Numbered from the stretch's first letter, positions 36,757 through 48,182 are shown. The stretch: 64,000 bases of DNA from Antilocapra americana (GCA_007570785.1 ML664161.1:1811821-1875820); one strand, 5' to 3'. The notes: generated by a model from the sequence alone, not told the origin. A program made the numbers and translations.

Positions 36757-36963
36757 AAGAAAATGAAGTCTTTCAGTCGTGTCTGACTTTTTGCGACCCC
36801 ATGGACTGTAGCCTTCCAGGCTCCTCCGTCCATGGAATTTTCCAGGCAAGAGTACTGGAGTGAGTTGCTATTTCCTTCTTCAGAGGATCTTCCTGACCCA
36901 GGGACCGAACCTGGATCTCCCGCATTGTAGTCAGATGCTTTACCATCTGAACCACCATGGAAG
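36757..36963 (-). mobile_element. Bov-tA SINE with exact 13-bp duplication
   Basis: GTCTTTCAGTCGTGTCTGAC, GACCCCATGGACTGTAGCCT, GGCAAGAGTACTGGAGTGAG and the reversed head ending CATCTGAACCACCATGGAAG. CCACTGTAGTTTG flanks it at 36,744-36,756 and 36,964-36,976. Several CpGs are kept, so it is a young insertion into the BovB leader. Confidence 0.95.
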
Positions 36964-37041
36964 CCACTGTAGTTTGGCCCCAGGTAAATAACAGGGAGGG
37001 TACACAGCTCCACCCATCAATAGAGACCAAACTAGGTATTT

Positions 37042-37250
37042 AAGATAATGACAAGCTCCTTCAAACTGTCCTGTGCACGCATTGCTGCACTCAGTCCCCC
37101 CCATTCTCTAACACTGCAGCAGGCCCTTGCCAACCCAAGCCTCTGCGGGAGACTCCTGGACATTCACAGGCGAGTCTGGGTCAGTCTCTTGTGGAGCCAC
37201 TGCTCCTTTCTCCTGGGTCCTAATATGTATAAGGTTTTGTTTGTGCCTTT
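37042..37250 (-). repeat. Inverted-repeat arm B in the BovB leader
   Basis: GATAATGACAAGCTCCTTCA, GCTGCACTCAGTCCCCCCCA, CACTGCAGCAGGCCCTTGCC and GAGTCTGGGTCAGTCTCTTG mirror arm A. This arm has the orientation expected for the leader. Confidence 0.85.
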
Positions 37251-37683
37251 CAAGAGTCTGTTTCCACAGCCTTGTGTAATTTCTGTAATCAAACCCCACT
37301 GACCTCCAAAGTCAAATTCCCTGGGGTTTCTTAGTCCCTTTGCCAAATCCTCAGGTTGCGAAATCTTTTGTGGATCCTAGAACTTTCATAGCAGTGCAAG
37401 GATTTATTTAGTGCAATTGTCCTACAATTTGTGGGTTGTCTGCTCAGTGACTCTGTAGTGGGGTTAATGGTGACCTCCTTCTAGATAGTTTATCCCACAG
37501 GCTGTGTGACCAGGTCTCCTGCACCCAGACCCCCATCCCTGCAGCAGACCACTGCTCACCTGTACCTTCACAGGAGACACTCAACAGTTTTGGCTCAGTA
37601 TCTGTGGAGTCTCTGGGTCCTGGGGCCCACAAGGCTTTGTTTTATCCCTCCTAGTGTCTCTGGCAGGTATGGTGTTTGATTCT

Positions 37684-37855
37684 TTTTTTTTTTTTTTTCA
37701 GAATGCCAGTACTTCTTTCTTTATTTATTTATTTGGTATAAACTTTTATTATTTTATTAATTTTTTTCTTTACATTTTTGTGTGGTTTTGCCATACATTG
37801 ATGTGAAAATCCGCCATAGGTATATATGTGTTCCCCTTCCAGAACCCCACCTCCC
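37684..37855 (-). mobile_element. L1 3' end inserted in the BovB leader
   Basis: A T run of about 17 is followed by GTGTGGTTTTGCCATACATT, GATGTGAAAATCCGCCATAG and TTCCCCTTCCAGAACCCCAC, the reversed end of a ruminant L1. TTTGATTCT (37,675-37,683) and TTTGACTCT (37,856-37,864) flank it as a duplication with one mismatch. BovB leader sequence continues on both sides. Confidence 0.88.
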
Positions 37856-38046
37856 TTTGACTCTAAATATGATTTTACCCCTCCTACCATCTTGCTGGGA
37901 CTTCTCCTTTGCCCTTGGACATGGGGTATCTTTTTTTGGTAGAATCCAACATTCTCCTGTTGATGGCTGTTCAGCAGAGAGTTGTAATTTTGGAGTTCTT
38001 GCAAGAGAATATGAGCATAAGTCCTTCTACTCTGCCATCTTGATAG
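37856..38046 (-). mobile_element. 5'-most part of the long BovB
   Basis: ACCCCTCCTACCATCTTGCT, GGGACTTCTCCTTTGCCCTT, GGACATGGGGTATCTTTTTT and CTTCTACTCTGCCATCTTGA are reversed 5'-end sequence. The minus strand begins CAAGATGGCAGAGTAGAAGG. I also associate this start with the 5' UTR of bovine L1, so the leader may be shared or borrowed. Confidence 0.65.
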
Positions 38047-39125
38047 TATAAAAGGAAAGTATAAAGGAAGGAATTGTAAAACATCAGCTAGGAATAAGAA
38101 AAAACAGGAAGAGCAGAAAAATGGGTATATAAAATAGATTATTCTGTTCTTCATGAGTTTTGTACATTCTATTTTGTGATTGAAATGCAAACTGTAGCAC
38201 CATCTGATGCACAAAGCAATGACATTTAAAAGTGAGAAGAAAACTAAATACAGGAGAGATTTCCACTCTTCACTGGAACTGGTAAAATGTTGATACCAGT
38301 AGATTATTTTAAGTTGCATATGCATATTATAGCAACCATAATAAAAACTGTACAAGAGCAAAACCCACAATACTCTACAAACGACTAGAAATAAAGCAAG
38401 ATATAATCCTGACAAATTTTTGGATAATAAAGAAAGTAATAAAAGCGATACAGAGGAATGAGAACATGAATAAATAAACAGAAATCTCATAATAGAGTGG
38501 TAGAATCATATATTGACAACATGTCAGTAATATAATTCTTTAAGTGTAAATGTTCTAAAAACATCAATCAGAAGACATAAATTGGCACACTTGTTTAAAA
38601 ATAAAATGATCCACTACCTTCTGGCTTTAAGAAAATCTCATTTCAAATTTAAAATAGATAAATTGAAAGTAAAAGACTGGGAAAAGACATACTGTAAAAA
38701 CAACCAATGAAATATGAGAAAGGTTGTATTAATATCTGATAAGGTAAGCTATTTTATAGTTTTGCCAGAAGGAAAGGAAAAAAAAAAAAGAGAAACAATT
38801 GGAAGTGTGGAGATATTTGAAAATATAATAACTAAGAATTTATTAAAATAAAGATGAAAATATCTATTGAAAGTGTATCATACAGTACCAAATAGAATTG
38901 ATATGGAAAAAGTCACATCTTGACATTTTATGATGGAATTTAATAAAACCATGAGTGAGAAGAATATTTTAAATATATCTATATTGTCATGAAATTTTAG
39001 GAAAAAATATAGAATATTTAGAAAAAGAGAAAAATCTGGTCATCTAAAAAAGTACAAGAATCAGATTATAGTCAGATTATGTCCAAGTACAATAATTTGC
39101 AAACAGACAACGGAGTAATGTTTTA
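38047..39125 (+). mobile_element. Ancient L1, intergenic region and ORF2 start
   Basis: It continues the element broken at 31,445: ATGGGTATATAAAATAGATT, CTGGAACTGGTAAAATGTTG, ATACCAGTAGATTATTTTAA, then the ORF2 start region TAAATGTTCTAAAAACATCA, ATCAGAAGACATAAATTGGC and GTTGTATTAATATCTGATAA. The last phrases correspond to the N-terminal endonuclease part of ORF2. The frame is heavily broken. Confidence 0.75.
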
Positions 39126-39129
39126 TAGC

Positions 39130-39560
39130 TGTTAAAGAAAAAAAAAAAAAAGAACTGCTTGTGTGTTCTGACCTGAGGGTTAATACTAGCCACATTTCTT
39201 GGTGCTTGCTGAATATCAGATGCATAAAGTCGCAGGCTTATATTTCTCTGACTTCCTGATAACTTGTAGGTAACTTGGTCTAAAGCTGATCAGAATGCAC
39301 TGAATATCATCTCCTGTTGTTATCTCTTTTTGTGGCATTGCTGCTTGACATTAGGTGACAGCAATCACTGGGAAAATAGCCGTCACCCTCTGGAGATCAA
39401 AGGGCCTCCAGAAAGTGTCGGTTCACCTTGCTGTGGAGAGGGAGCCATGAGATTCTAGGGAAATTGTGATTAAGCACATCCTCTGCCCCTGAGGTGAAAG
39501 ATGAATCCAGGTATGAGCCAATTTCTGGCTATGCAACCTCCAAGATATTAGGTAATTAAG
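39130..39560. other. Unidentified segment between L1 pieces
   Basis: An A13 run at about 39,138-39,150 is followed by roughly 400 bases of higher GC content (GTGACAGCAATCACTGGGAA, CCTCTGGAGATCAAAGGGCC, GAGGGAGCCATGAGATTCTA) that do not read as L1. It replaces the middle of ORF2 and may be an inserted element I do not recognise. Confidence 0.4.
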
Positions 39561-39569
39561 ATTGTTTAT

Positions 39570-40010
39570 TTCACAAATATTATATACAGAAAAACTACTA
39601 CTTGGAAATAAAAGTGAAATATTAACCATTCTAAAAAGAAATCTGACAATATTTAGCAAATTGAATGTGTATATTCCCTTTAACCCAGCAATCCCATGCT
39701 TTGTTTATATATACCAGAAAATTTCTCTGGATTGTGTAATAGATCCATGAGGAACTATGAAACATTTATTTAATGAATATATTTATGGTAGTGGAGAGCT
39801 GGCATTAGTTGATATGTTCATCTTTAGGGTAATAATAGGGTAATAATTCAATACTATGGATAGAATTCTCTTAAATGCCATGTAGTAAGGAACTGCAAAT
39901 AAGAAATACCTAAAATGATAAATAAATACTAAAGTGTAGTTTTACTAATAAAAATTAGTTAACAGACAAGCTGCATAGCATGCTATTATTGTAATTTTAA
40001 ACTTGAGACA
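39570..40010 (+). mobile_element. Ancient L1 ORF2 3' part
   Basis: AAAAGAAATCTGACAATATT, TTCCCTTTAACCCAGCAATC, CCATGCTTTGTTTATATATA and the following text match the ORF2 C-terminal region of an old L1 in sense. It is probably the same element as 38,047-39,125. Confidence 0.65.
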
Positions 40011-40793
40011 GACAAGAAGGCATAACATATTTTACCTGACACTTTATTATCTAAGGACACACATCAAACATATTAGAATAGGTGTCTATTGTGGACTGTA
40101 TGGAGCATCAAATATGACAAGGGAATGTGGATTAGGGAATATGGGTTAGGGAGGCAACTAAAGTATAACCAGTTCAAACACAAATCTGATCTTACACACA
40201 ATGATGATGATAATTTGCTGTAAACTGACCAGTCTGAAAAACTGAGATCTGTGTAACTGTCATCCTTCCAATCAATCAGTTTAAGACTTCTAATTTGCTT
40301 GTTATAGGTAATGACTTCAATGAAATTATTTACAGTTTACAAAGGAAAAAAATTGCTATGGTAAAACATTTTACATTGTGACTTTTTTATGAATTAAGTG
40401 ATCATTAAAGGATCTCTATTATTTTATAAAAAGATATCCACATTTAAATTAAGAGTAATAATACTTCATTTGTTCAAATACTAGAAAATTATCCAAAGGG
40501 TTATTTTGAAATTAGACTACTGATGTTGTTGATTTTGTTTTCTCTAAATTTAGTAGTTTTATAAATATTACCTAAATAATGTTGATTTTATACCTGTTAA
40601 ATTATGTATGTTTAATACTATTCAAATTAACCGAACTCCCCTTCAAATTCTCACCTATTTATTAAGAAAATCTAAGTGTCTAAGTGTATGCAGAAAGGAG
40701 ATGGTGTAATGAAGTTGAAATGTCTTTGGATTCAGTAATAATGGGCTTCCAACACAAGTTCATCTTCTGAATGTATAAATTTGAATGTGCAAT
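40011..40793. other. Unassigned AT-rich sequence
   Basis: Nothing recognised. Confidence 0.35.
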
Positions 40794-40800
40794 ATCAGTT

Positions 40801-40922
40801 GTTTTTTTTTTTTGACCAGACCACACAGCTTGTGGGATCTTAGTTCCCCATTCAGGGACTGAACCCATAACTTGGGCAGTGAAAGTGCAGAGTCCTAACC
40901 ACTGGACTGCCAGGGAATTACC
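40801..40922 (-). mobile_element. CHR-2-type SINE
   Basis: After a T13 run come CACACAGCTTGTGGGATCTT, AGTTCCCCATTCAGGGACTG, GTGCAGAGTCCTAACCACTG and GACTGCCAGGGAATTACC. ATCAGTT lies on both sides, at 40,794-40,800 and 40,923-40,929. Confidence 0.9.
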
Positions 40923-40929
40923 ATCAGTT

Positions 40930-41557
40930 TCTTCTTATGTGAAATTGAAATCACATATAATTTAGAGAAGGTTTGCAAGTATTAACTGAGATGATACACA
41001 AATTAACTGAGTGTTTTTCTAGAGAATAATGTGTCACCTACTCACCTCACAAATCAGAATGTGGTGATGCCATGCCAAGCAGTGACAGATTATTCAGATT
41101 CCATTTTGATATAACATGTTTTAAAATGTGAAACTTTTAAAACAATTAATATTTGTGCTAAAAAAACATTAATATATTTATTTTTTGAATTTTGTCATCA
41201 CTGTGATGACTTAGCATTTTCTTATTTTTTTTTCAAGTAACAGTACATAAAGTACCAGTCTGATAGGCATTTTTGGTTTTATAACTTTGATTTGTTTTAT
41301 TTTTCATTTCTTCCTCTTTTCTTCCTTCCTTTTCCTCCTTCTCTTCCATCTCATCTTCTTTTCCTTTCCTCTTCTTTCTCATTTTTAAAAGAAATATAGA
41401 CTTTAATGTAGAAATACAGAATTTGCACCTACTGTTTTTAGTTGTTTACATGCTAAAATGCATATATCTTGCTTACAGCTCAGCTTACATTTGTAAAGTA
41501 CATTTGCATTAAACTCTTTGTAATTTTTTGTAAATAGAAACTCTACAATTAAATCTC

Positions 41558-41589
<32 letters not shown>

Positions 41590-41759
41590 CATTTATTTTA
41601 TGAGAATACTGTTTTCCCCATGTAATGCATAAGAAAAATGAGATTGCAAGATCTGCAAAATAAATGTATAAAAGTTTTAAAATCAATTTTTCATAGACTA
41701 ACAGCAAAACTAAACTCAAGTCTTAGGATTAAAAACCCACCACTTCTCAAGAATATTTT
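40930..41759. other. Unassigned sequence with pyrimidine tract and AT repeat
   Basis: No gene. About 41,290-41,387 is a near-continuous C/T tract with only a few A bases. 41,562-41,589 is an uninterrupted AT dinucleotide run. Confidence 0.5.
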
Positions 41760-43370
41760 ATTGCTGTTTAGTCACTCAAGAGTCACATGTCTGACTCTTT
41801 GCAACCCTATGAACTACAGCACACCAGGCTTCTATGTCCTTGACCATCTCCCTGAGTTCTCTCAAACTCATGTCCGTTGAGTCAGTGATGCCATCCAACC
41901 ATTTCATCCTTTATGGCCCCTTTCACCTCCTGCCATTAGTCCTTACCAGCATCAAGGTCTTTCCCAGTGAGTCAATTTTCACATCAAGTGATCAAAGTAT
42001 TAGAGCTTTAGCTTCAGCTTCAGCATCAGGTTTTCCAATGAATATTCAGAGTTGATTTTGTTTAACATTGGCTGGTTTGATCTCCTTGCAGTCCAAGAGA
42101 CTCCTAAGAGTCTTCTCCAGCACACAGTTCAAAAGCATCATTTCTTTGGCGCTCAGCCTTCTTTATCGCCCAACTCTCACATCTGTACATGACTGGAAAA
42201 GCAATAGCTTTGGCTATATGAAACCTTGTTGGCAAAGTGGTCTCTGCTTTTTTGTCATAGCTTTTTTTCCAAGGAGCAAGTGTCTTTTAATTTCATGACT
42301 GCAATCACTGTCTGCAGTTATTTTGGAGCCTAAGAAAATAAAATCTGTCACTGTTTCCAGGTTTTCCATATTTATTTACCATGAAGTGATGGGACTTGAT
42401 GCCATGATTTTTAATTTTTGAATGTTAAGTTTTAAGCCATCATTTTCATTCTCTCACCTTCATCAAGAGGCTTTTAAATTCCTCTTTGCTTTCTGCCATT
42501 AAAGTGGTATCTATAATCTGCATATATGAGGTCACTGATAATTCTCCTGGCAATCTTAATTCCAGCTTGTGCTTCATCCAGCCTGAAATTTCACATGATT
42601 TACTCTGCATATAAGTTAGATGAGCCAGGTGATAATATACAATTTTGATATAGTTCTTTCCAAATTTTGAATCAGTCAGTTGTTCTATGTCTCGTTCTAA
42701 CTATTGTTTCTTGACCTGCATTCAGGTTTCACAGGAGGCAGGTAAGGTGGTCTGGTATTCCCATATCTTTGAGAATTTTCCATAGTTTGTTGTGATCCAT
42801 ACAGTCAAAGGCTTTAGTGTAGTCAATGAAGCAGAATTAGATAATTTTTTTGGAATTTGCTTGCTTTTTCTATGATTCAATGGATGTTGGCAATTTGATC
42901 TCTGGTTCCTCTGCCTTTCCTAAGTCCAACTTGTACATCTGGAAATTCTTGGTTCATGTACTGCTGAAGTCTAGCTTGAAGAATTTTGAGCATTAGCTTG
43001 CTAGCATGTGAAATGGGTGCAATTGTATGATAATTTGAACATTGTTTGACATTGCCTTTCTTTGGGATTGGAATGAAAACTGACCTTTCCAATCCTGTGG
43101 CCACTGTTGCGTTTCCCAAATTTGCTGGCATATTGAGTGCAGCACTTTAACAGCATCATCTTTTTAGATTTGAAATAGCTGGAATTACATCAGCTTCACT
43201 GGCTTTATTCATAGTAATGCTTTCTAAGGCTCACTTGACTTTATACTCCAGGATGTCTGGCTCTAGGTGAGTGACCACACCATCATTGCTATCTGGGTCA
43301 TTAAGATCTTTTTTGTACAGTTCTTCTGTGCACTCTTGTCACTTAATGTCTTCTGCTTCTGATGCATATA
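41760..43370 (-). mobile_element. BovB LINE, 5'-truncated, RT region
   Basis: It starts with the reversed 3' end (GAGTCACATGTCTGACTCTT) and runs back through the whole RT domain to its upstream edge. The frame at 43,131-42,877 encodes the RT entry (NLGNATVATG, PIPKKGNVKQCSNYHTIAPI). The YADD site is destroyed by a net four-base insertion (minus strand GCAGATTATAGATACCACTT). It stops near 43,370, short of the endonuclease. Confidence 0.93.
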
Positions 43371-44815
43371 TGAGTTAATTAGTTGGTATCACTGCGTTAG
43401 TGAATTGTTGAATGTTGTTGGTATTATCTAATTTTCCTACCTACATATCTTTATGAATGAATATTTTATATGATACTTTAAATAAATACTAAATTTATTT
43501 ATTTTAGACAGAAAGAATGCTGTATCAAGGTTTATTTCATGTTATGACGTGTAATTTTATAATATAATATAATATAATTTTTAATATGGTATCCAATTTT
43601 TTAAAGTGGTCACTGTATTTTTCTTATGGTGTTATTGATAATAGAAACTATCCTGAAGCTAATGTGGTTACATTAAAGTTTTAGATAAGTAGCCTTTGGT
43701 GTTTTCAATAATGAATCCATAATATGTGATTTATACAAAGCATAAGATAGCCAATCCATAGATATACAAATAAACTATTATATAGTGCTTTGTTTGTGAT
43801 AAGAAAACTGCCCATCAACCTACTAGTATAGTATTAATATGTAATATTAAAGCATAGACTAATACTTTGAAAATTGCTAGTCTAAAAGGATGTTTACATG
43901 CAGGGTGAATTCTGCATGTATAATTTCTTCCTCAAACTTTCAAATGGAAAAGTAAACATTTCATAATTTTTCTTGACACGCCTTCTGAAAGAGTAAAATT
44001 AGATGATGCTTAGATTTGCTTATAGGATGTTAGACAGTTCTGAATTTTGAGAAACTAGTAGAATATAAACTTGGAAAAAATAAAAATATATATTCTAAAG
44101 ATAAGTATTTGTTGCGATTTGGAAAGCATGGATCACTTATACAACTCATCAATCTATTGTCAGAATAAAACTCTGTATAATACATCACTCACAGAATTTT
44201 CTCTATTGTGTGAATTCTCAAGATAAATTATTTTAAAGGTGAACTTAAATACAGTTGGGTTTCAATTGCTAAAAGGTATATAAAAAGATGAATATCAAAG
44301 TTTATTTTCATCTCACTTCTTTATTTCTTTTTAAATTTTGCCCTTATGCTTGCAAGTTAAAGAAAGGAAAAGGATTAAATATTCATTTGCATTTCTTTGA
44401 GACTAAATAGCATCTACCAATTTTGACTATGCTAGTAATTTATTTTAAAGTTGATTATTCTCACTTTGCTTTTATATGCTGAAAGCAATTTTGAATAAGA
44501 TATTTTAAAGATGTCAACATTTTCAAGTAACACTGACCTAATCTAAATAATTTGACATTTAATCATGAAAATACAGGCATGAAAACTTTTAGAACAACTG
44601 AGAGCTGAATTTTACTTTCTCCATTTCATTCTGAACTTCACAGTTGCTCTCTCCATTCAGAACTCTATGGCTCTCACATCACAATATGGGGTAAGTTAAA
44701 GCTTTGGATGAATATTAGAATCTAGAAAAATCATGACCCTCTGTGATCCTTTGACTCCTGTATGAAATGTCAACACAATGAGGACATTGGAATATGAATA
44801 ATTAGGCTGGGTCTT
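43371..44815. other. Unassigned AT-rich sequence
   Basis: No gene or named repeat. A small (TATAA)n run lies at about 43,556-43,578. Confidence 0.35.
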
Positions 44816-44819
44816 TATG

Positions 44820-45036
44820 GGCTTCCCTGGTGACTCAGAGGGTAAAGCTCCTACCCGCAATATGGGAGACTCCAGTTCAATCCCTGGGTCAGGAAGATCC
44901 CCTGGAGAAGGAAATGGCACCTGACTCCAGTACTCTTGCCTGGAAAATCCCATGGACAGAGAAGCCTGGTAGGCTACAGTCCATGGGGTTGCAAACAGTC
45001 AGACATGACTGAGCGACTTTGCTTTCACTTCCACTT
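44820..45036 (+). mobile_element. Bov-tA SINE
   Basis: GGGCTTCCCTGGTGACTCAG head, body GGAGAAGGAAATGGCACCTG, ATGGGGTTGCAAACAGTCAG and end ATGACTGAGCGACTTTGC with a TTTCACTTCCACTTTTC tail. Little diverged. Confidence 0.92.
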
Positions 45037-45249
45037 TTCCCCGGTTAGATGCACAACTTCTCCTGGTGCCTTAGTAGGTGAGAGACAGCTTACCTAATGC
45101 TGCACCTCCATCCCTACCCTGGTGGATGATGCTTTTCATGCCACTGGCCCTCAGTTAGGTGGTGTTGCATGAACCAGACCCTCTAAGACAATTAGAAAGT
45201 ATAATAACAACAAACTTGAGGACTCTTGATAACAAGATAGGAATAGCAA

Positions 45250-46030
45250 TTCAAATTAGTACAGGGCATGTAAAACAGAACACTTGGTGTCAATAGACAG
45301 CAATGTGAATAATGACATAAAGGAGATTACTAGATTTGAGTGCAATGTACATACATGGAAAACATTTATTTTAGAAACAGAAAATGTAAAAAAATATGAT
45401 TTCCCAAATGAACAATTTACTAGATGAATTGAAGAAGACATAATCACTGTTGAGACCAAGATTTTTAGCTAAAATATCAAATGGAAAGAAACATCTCCAA
45501 ACACAGGAGAAAAACAATTTTATGTTAGAGACAAAAAGCTCAATAGGAAAACGTGAAATAATATGAAGAGGCAATTCACAGAGGAACAAACCCAAATGGT
45601 GAATAAGCATATGAAAAGACACTCCAACTAATTAGTAGTCAAAACTGAAATTAAAGTAACATTGAACAAATATTTTATACCCATAAGACAGGGTATTTTA
45701 AAAACTGAGATGATAATATAGATAAAGAATCACATAGTTTATCTCATATATGACTTACGATAATGTAAATAGTGATAGCAATATTAACACCAAAGTGGTA
45801 ACTTCTATTAAATAATAAAATATATGTAGACTCTGAACCATCATTCCCATTTCTGAAAATCAATCTCATAAGATTAGTTCTATAAAGATAATATGTCTCT
45901 AAAATTATTCATAGTATCATTGCTCAAAGAAGTAGAAAGGAAACAACATGAAACCCTTCAATCTATCAATATCCCAGTGAGTCCTGATACACTTATAAAA
46001 GGAAGTAATGCTCAGCCAAAAAAAAAAAAA
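45250..46030 (+). mobile_element. Ancient L1 ORF2 3' fragment
   Basis: GCATATGAAAAGACACTCCA, ACTAATTAGTAGTCAAAACT, TTCATAGTATCATTGCTCAA and GAAAGGAAACAACATGAAAC correspond in order to the end of ORF2 of an old L1 in sense orientation. It ends in an A run at 46,019-46,031. The part before 45,580 is less certain. Confidence 0.6.
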
Positions 46031-46441
46031 TTGAATTATATAAATGGAAAAAAAATTTCATTAAGAACAAAATCTATATAACTGAATGGCATATAAAATG
46101 AATAAATTGTTGTATATAACAATGATGTTTTAGATAATTGCAAATAGTTAATAAGCATTTATTATTATTAATGAAGGAATTTTTTTTTAATGTTGATTCA
46201 TTTTAACCTCTAAAAATTCCTATAGTTTATTTGGGCATACTGAGGTACATAGGGGTAGTAACTTACTCAATATTGTACAGGGAACAATGGTTCAATGCAA
46301 AAAGACATAGTTCATTTTCCTGATCTAAATATAATTGTTTAAAAGTCTTTTTTTTTTCATTTCATGTTTTGATATTAACCTAGTTAGACATTTGAAATGT
46401 GAAAATATTCTGATCAACTAGTACCAATGGGATCAGCATCT

Positions 46442-46719
46442 TTGCTGCCACTGCTGCTAAGTCGCTTCAGTCATGTCCGACTCTGTATGACCCAATAGAC
46501 GGCAGCCCACCAGGCTGCCTCATCCCTGGGATTCTCCAGGTAAGAACACTGGAGTGGGTTGCCATTTCCTTCTCCAATACATGAAAGTGAAAAGTGAAAG
46601 TGAAGTTGCTCAGTCGCGTCCAACTCCTAGTGAACCCATGGACTGCAGCCTATCAGGCTCCTCCATCCATGGGATTTTCCAGGCAAGAGTACTGGAGTGG
46701 GTTGCCACTCCCTTCTCCT
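46442..46719 (-). mobile_element. BOV-A2 SINE
   Basis: CTGCTGCTAAGTCGCTTCAG, AGACGGCAGCCCACCAGGCT, the linker CATGAAAGTGAAAAGTGAAA and a second monomer with CAGTCGCGTCCAACTCCTAG and GAGTACTGGAGTGGGTTGCC. It is a complete two-monomer form that keeps several CpGs. Confidence 0.92.
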
Positions 46720-47126
46720 CAACATCGTTAAGAACTGGGAAATGGTCAGAAAGTCATTGTAAGCTATGTGACAATTGTTCTTATTAATTTACCAGTTTCA
46801 ATAAACAAAAGAGGTAGGTAGGTGTTCACTATTTATTTGAGTTTTATGTTTTTGAGTTTTGATACATCTGGTGATTAACCTCAGATAGACTAATAGGAAA
46901 TTAATACCATCCAAACTATTGTGGGTTTTTTTTCTGTAATTTAGGCATTTTTGCATCTGTTATTTATGTCACAGATATTTGGCAAGTCATTCCATCTCTT
47001 GGGATCAATGTTCAGAAGCAAAATAGTGCAGTTGTGGTCCTTAGTACATATTGCATTGAGAGAATAATTGGTAATTGTTTTCTATAAATTTATTAATATT
47101 TTAAGCATAACTGTAAGAAGTTTTGG
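46720..47126. other. Unassigned AT-rich sequence
   Basis: Nothing recognised. Confidence 0.35.
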
Positions 47127-47347
47127 GGGATCCTCTGGTGGCTCAGTGGTATAGAATCTGCCTGCCAGCACAGGAGATGCAGGATTGATTCCTGGGTTGG
47201 GAAGATCCCCTGGAGAAGGAAATGGCAACCCACTCTAGGATGGGAAATCTAGCCTGGGAAATCCCATGAACAGAGGAGCCTGGCTGGCTACAGTTAATGG
47301 GATCTCAAAGAGTCAGACAGGATTTAGGGACTAAAAGACAACAACAT
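47127..47347 (+). mobile_element. Bov-tA SINE
   Basis: GGATCCTCTGGTGGCTCAGT head, GGGAAGATCCCCTGGAGAAG, a small internal duplication (GGGAAATCTAGCCTGGGAAA) and end CAGACAGGATTTAGGGAC with a CAACAACA tail. Confidence 0.9.
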
Positions 47348-47432
47348 GAGAAGCTTTATCTTTTGCAGAGTAAAACCAATTAAAAATACAATTGTGACGA
47401 TATTACAAATGATTCACAAAAGTTAGAGAAAT

Positions 47433-47486
47433 ATATATATGTGTACATACATATATATATATATACACACACACACATATATATGC
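47433..47486. repeat. AT/AC microsatellite
   Basis: ATATATATGTG, then alternating ATAC, AT and AC dinucleotide runs. Confidence 0.85.
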
Positions 47487-47512
47487 AAATGCTAATATTG
47501 AAATTGAAGCTA

Positions 47513-47737
47513 GTGACTTCCTAGAGATTTAGAATCCACCTTGTAATGCAGGGGACCTGGGTTTGATCCCACACGCTAAGATCCCACGTGCTTCAGGACA
47601 ACTAAACCCATGTATTGCATCTACTGAGCCTGCACCCCACAAATAGAGAGTCCATGTGGCACAACGAAAGAGCCCACATGATGCAACTAAGATCTGAAAC
47701 AGCCAAATAAATACCAGGTAAATTTTTTTTAAAAAAA
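47513..47737 (+). mobile_element. CHR-1-type SINE with 13-bp duplication
   Basis: Head GTGACTTCCTAGAGATTTAG with GGACCTGGGTTTGATCCCAC, then ATTGCATCTACTGAGCCTGC, AGAGCCCACATGATGCAACT and an ACAGCCAAATAAATACCAGG end. GAAATTGAAGCTA (47,500-47,512) and GAAATAGAAGCTA (47,738-47,750) flank it with one mismatch. Confidence 0.88.
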
Positions 47738-47750
47738 GAAATAGAAGCTA

Positions 47751-48098
47751 AAGAAGAACTATAAGGAATACATGGTAACATCAACACAGTCAAATCTCTG
47801 TGTAGGAAAGACTATCACTGTATCTCCCTTATTTTACAGTGTAACAGAAATGATTGGATGGGTTGCTGGCAGTTTCTGCCAGGTAGTATGTAGAATGACA
47901 CTTACTGCATTTCCTGCTAATTTTATGTATTGGCCAGGCGTTATGATACTTGTCCAGTGTCACTCTCAGGCTTCCGTAACTATCTAAAAAAAAAAAAAAA
48001 GTTGTCTTTATAAGTGCAAGGGGAAGGCAAACTCTACAAATCATTGGCCAATGGTCCACTCCACAAGGGAAATACTTTTCATTATTTCAGTATCATTA
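47751..48098. other. Unassigned sequence
   Basis: Nothing recognised except an A run at about 47,986-48,000. Confidence 0.35.
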
Positions 48099-48110
48099 AG
48101 TTACAGTGAA

Positions 48111-48182
48111 AGTGAAAGTTGCTCAGTCATGTCTGACTCTTTGCAACCCTATGGACTATAGAGTCCATGGAATTCTCCAGGC
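48111..48182 (-). mobile_element. Short truncated Bov-A SINE with duplication
   Basis: AGTGAAAGTTGCTCAGTCAT, GTCTGACTCTTTGCAACCCT and GGAATTCTCCAGGC are a reversed Bov-A piece of only 72 bases. AGTTACAGTGAA (48,099-48,110) and AGTTATAGTGAA (48,183-48,194) flank it, so it is a real insertion and not an eroded copy. Confidence 0.88.

Larger units (their letters stand above)
36259..37683 (-). mobile_element. 5' leader of the long minus-strand BovB
   Basis: CTCTCCAGTAGACTTCATTT resumes exactly where the coding part stopped at 34,460. It continues through CATAGTTTCATTGAGTTAGA, TCTGTCTGCCCTCTGATTGA and GACTGACTGAGGGTGAGACT, which is the GC-richer upstream leader of full-length BovB as I remember it. 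The leader contains an inverted duplication (arms about 36,543-36,750 and 37,042-37,250) and a further direct, diverged copy of the same unit at about 37,530-37,668. A Bov-tA SINE is inserted at 36,757-36,963 and an L1 3' end at 37,684-37,855. Confidence 0.8.
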
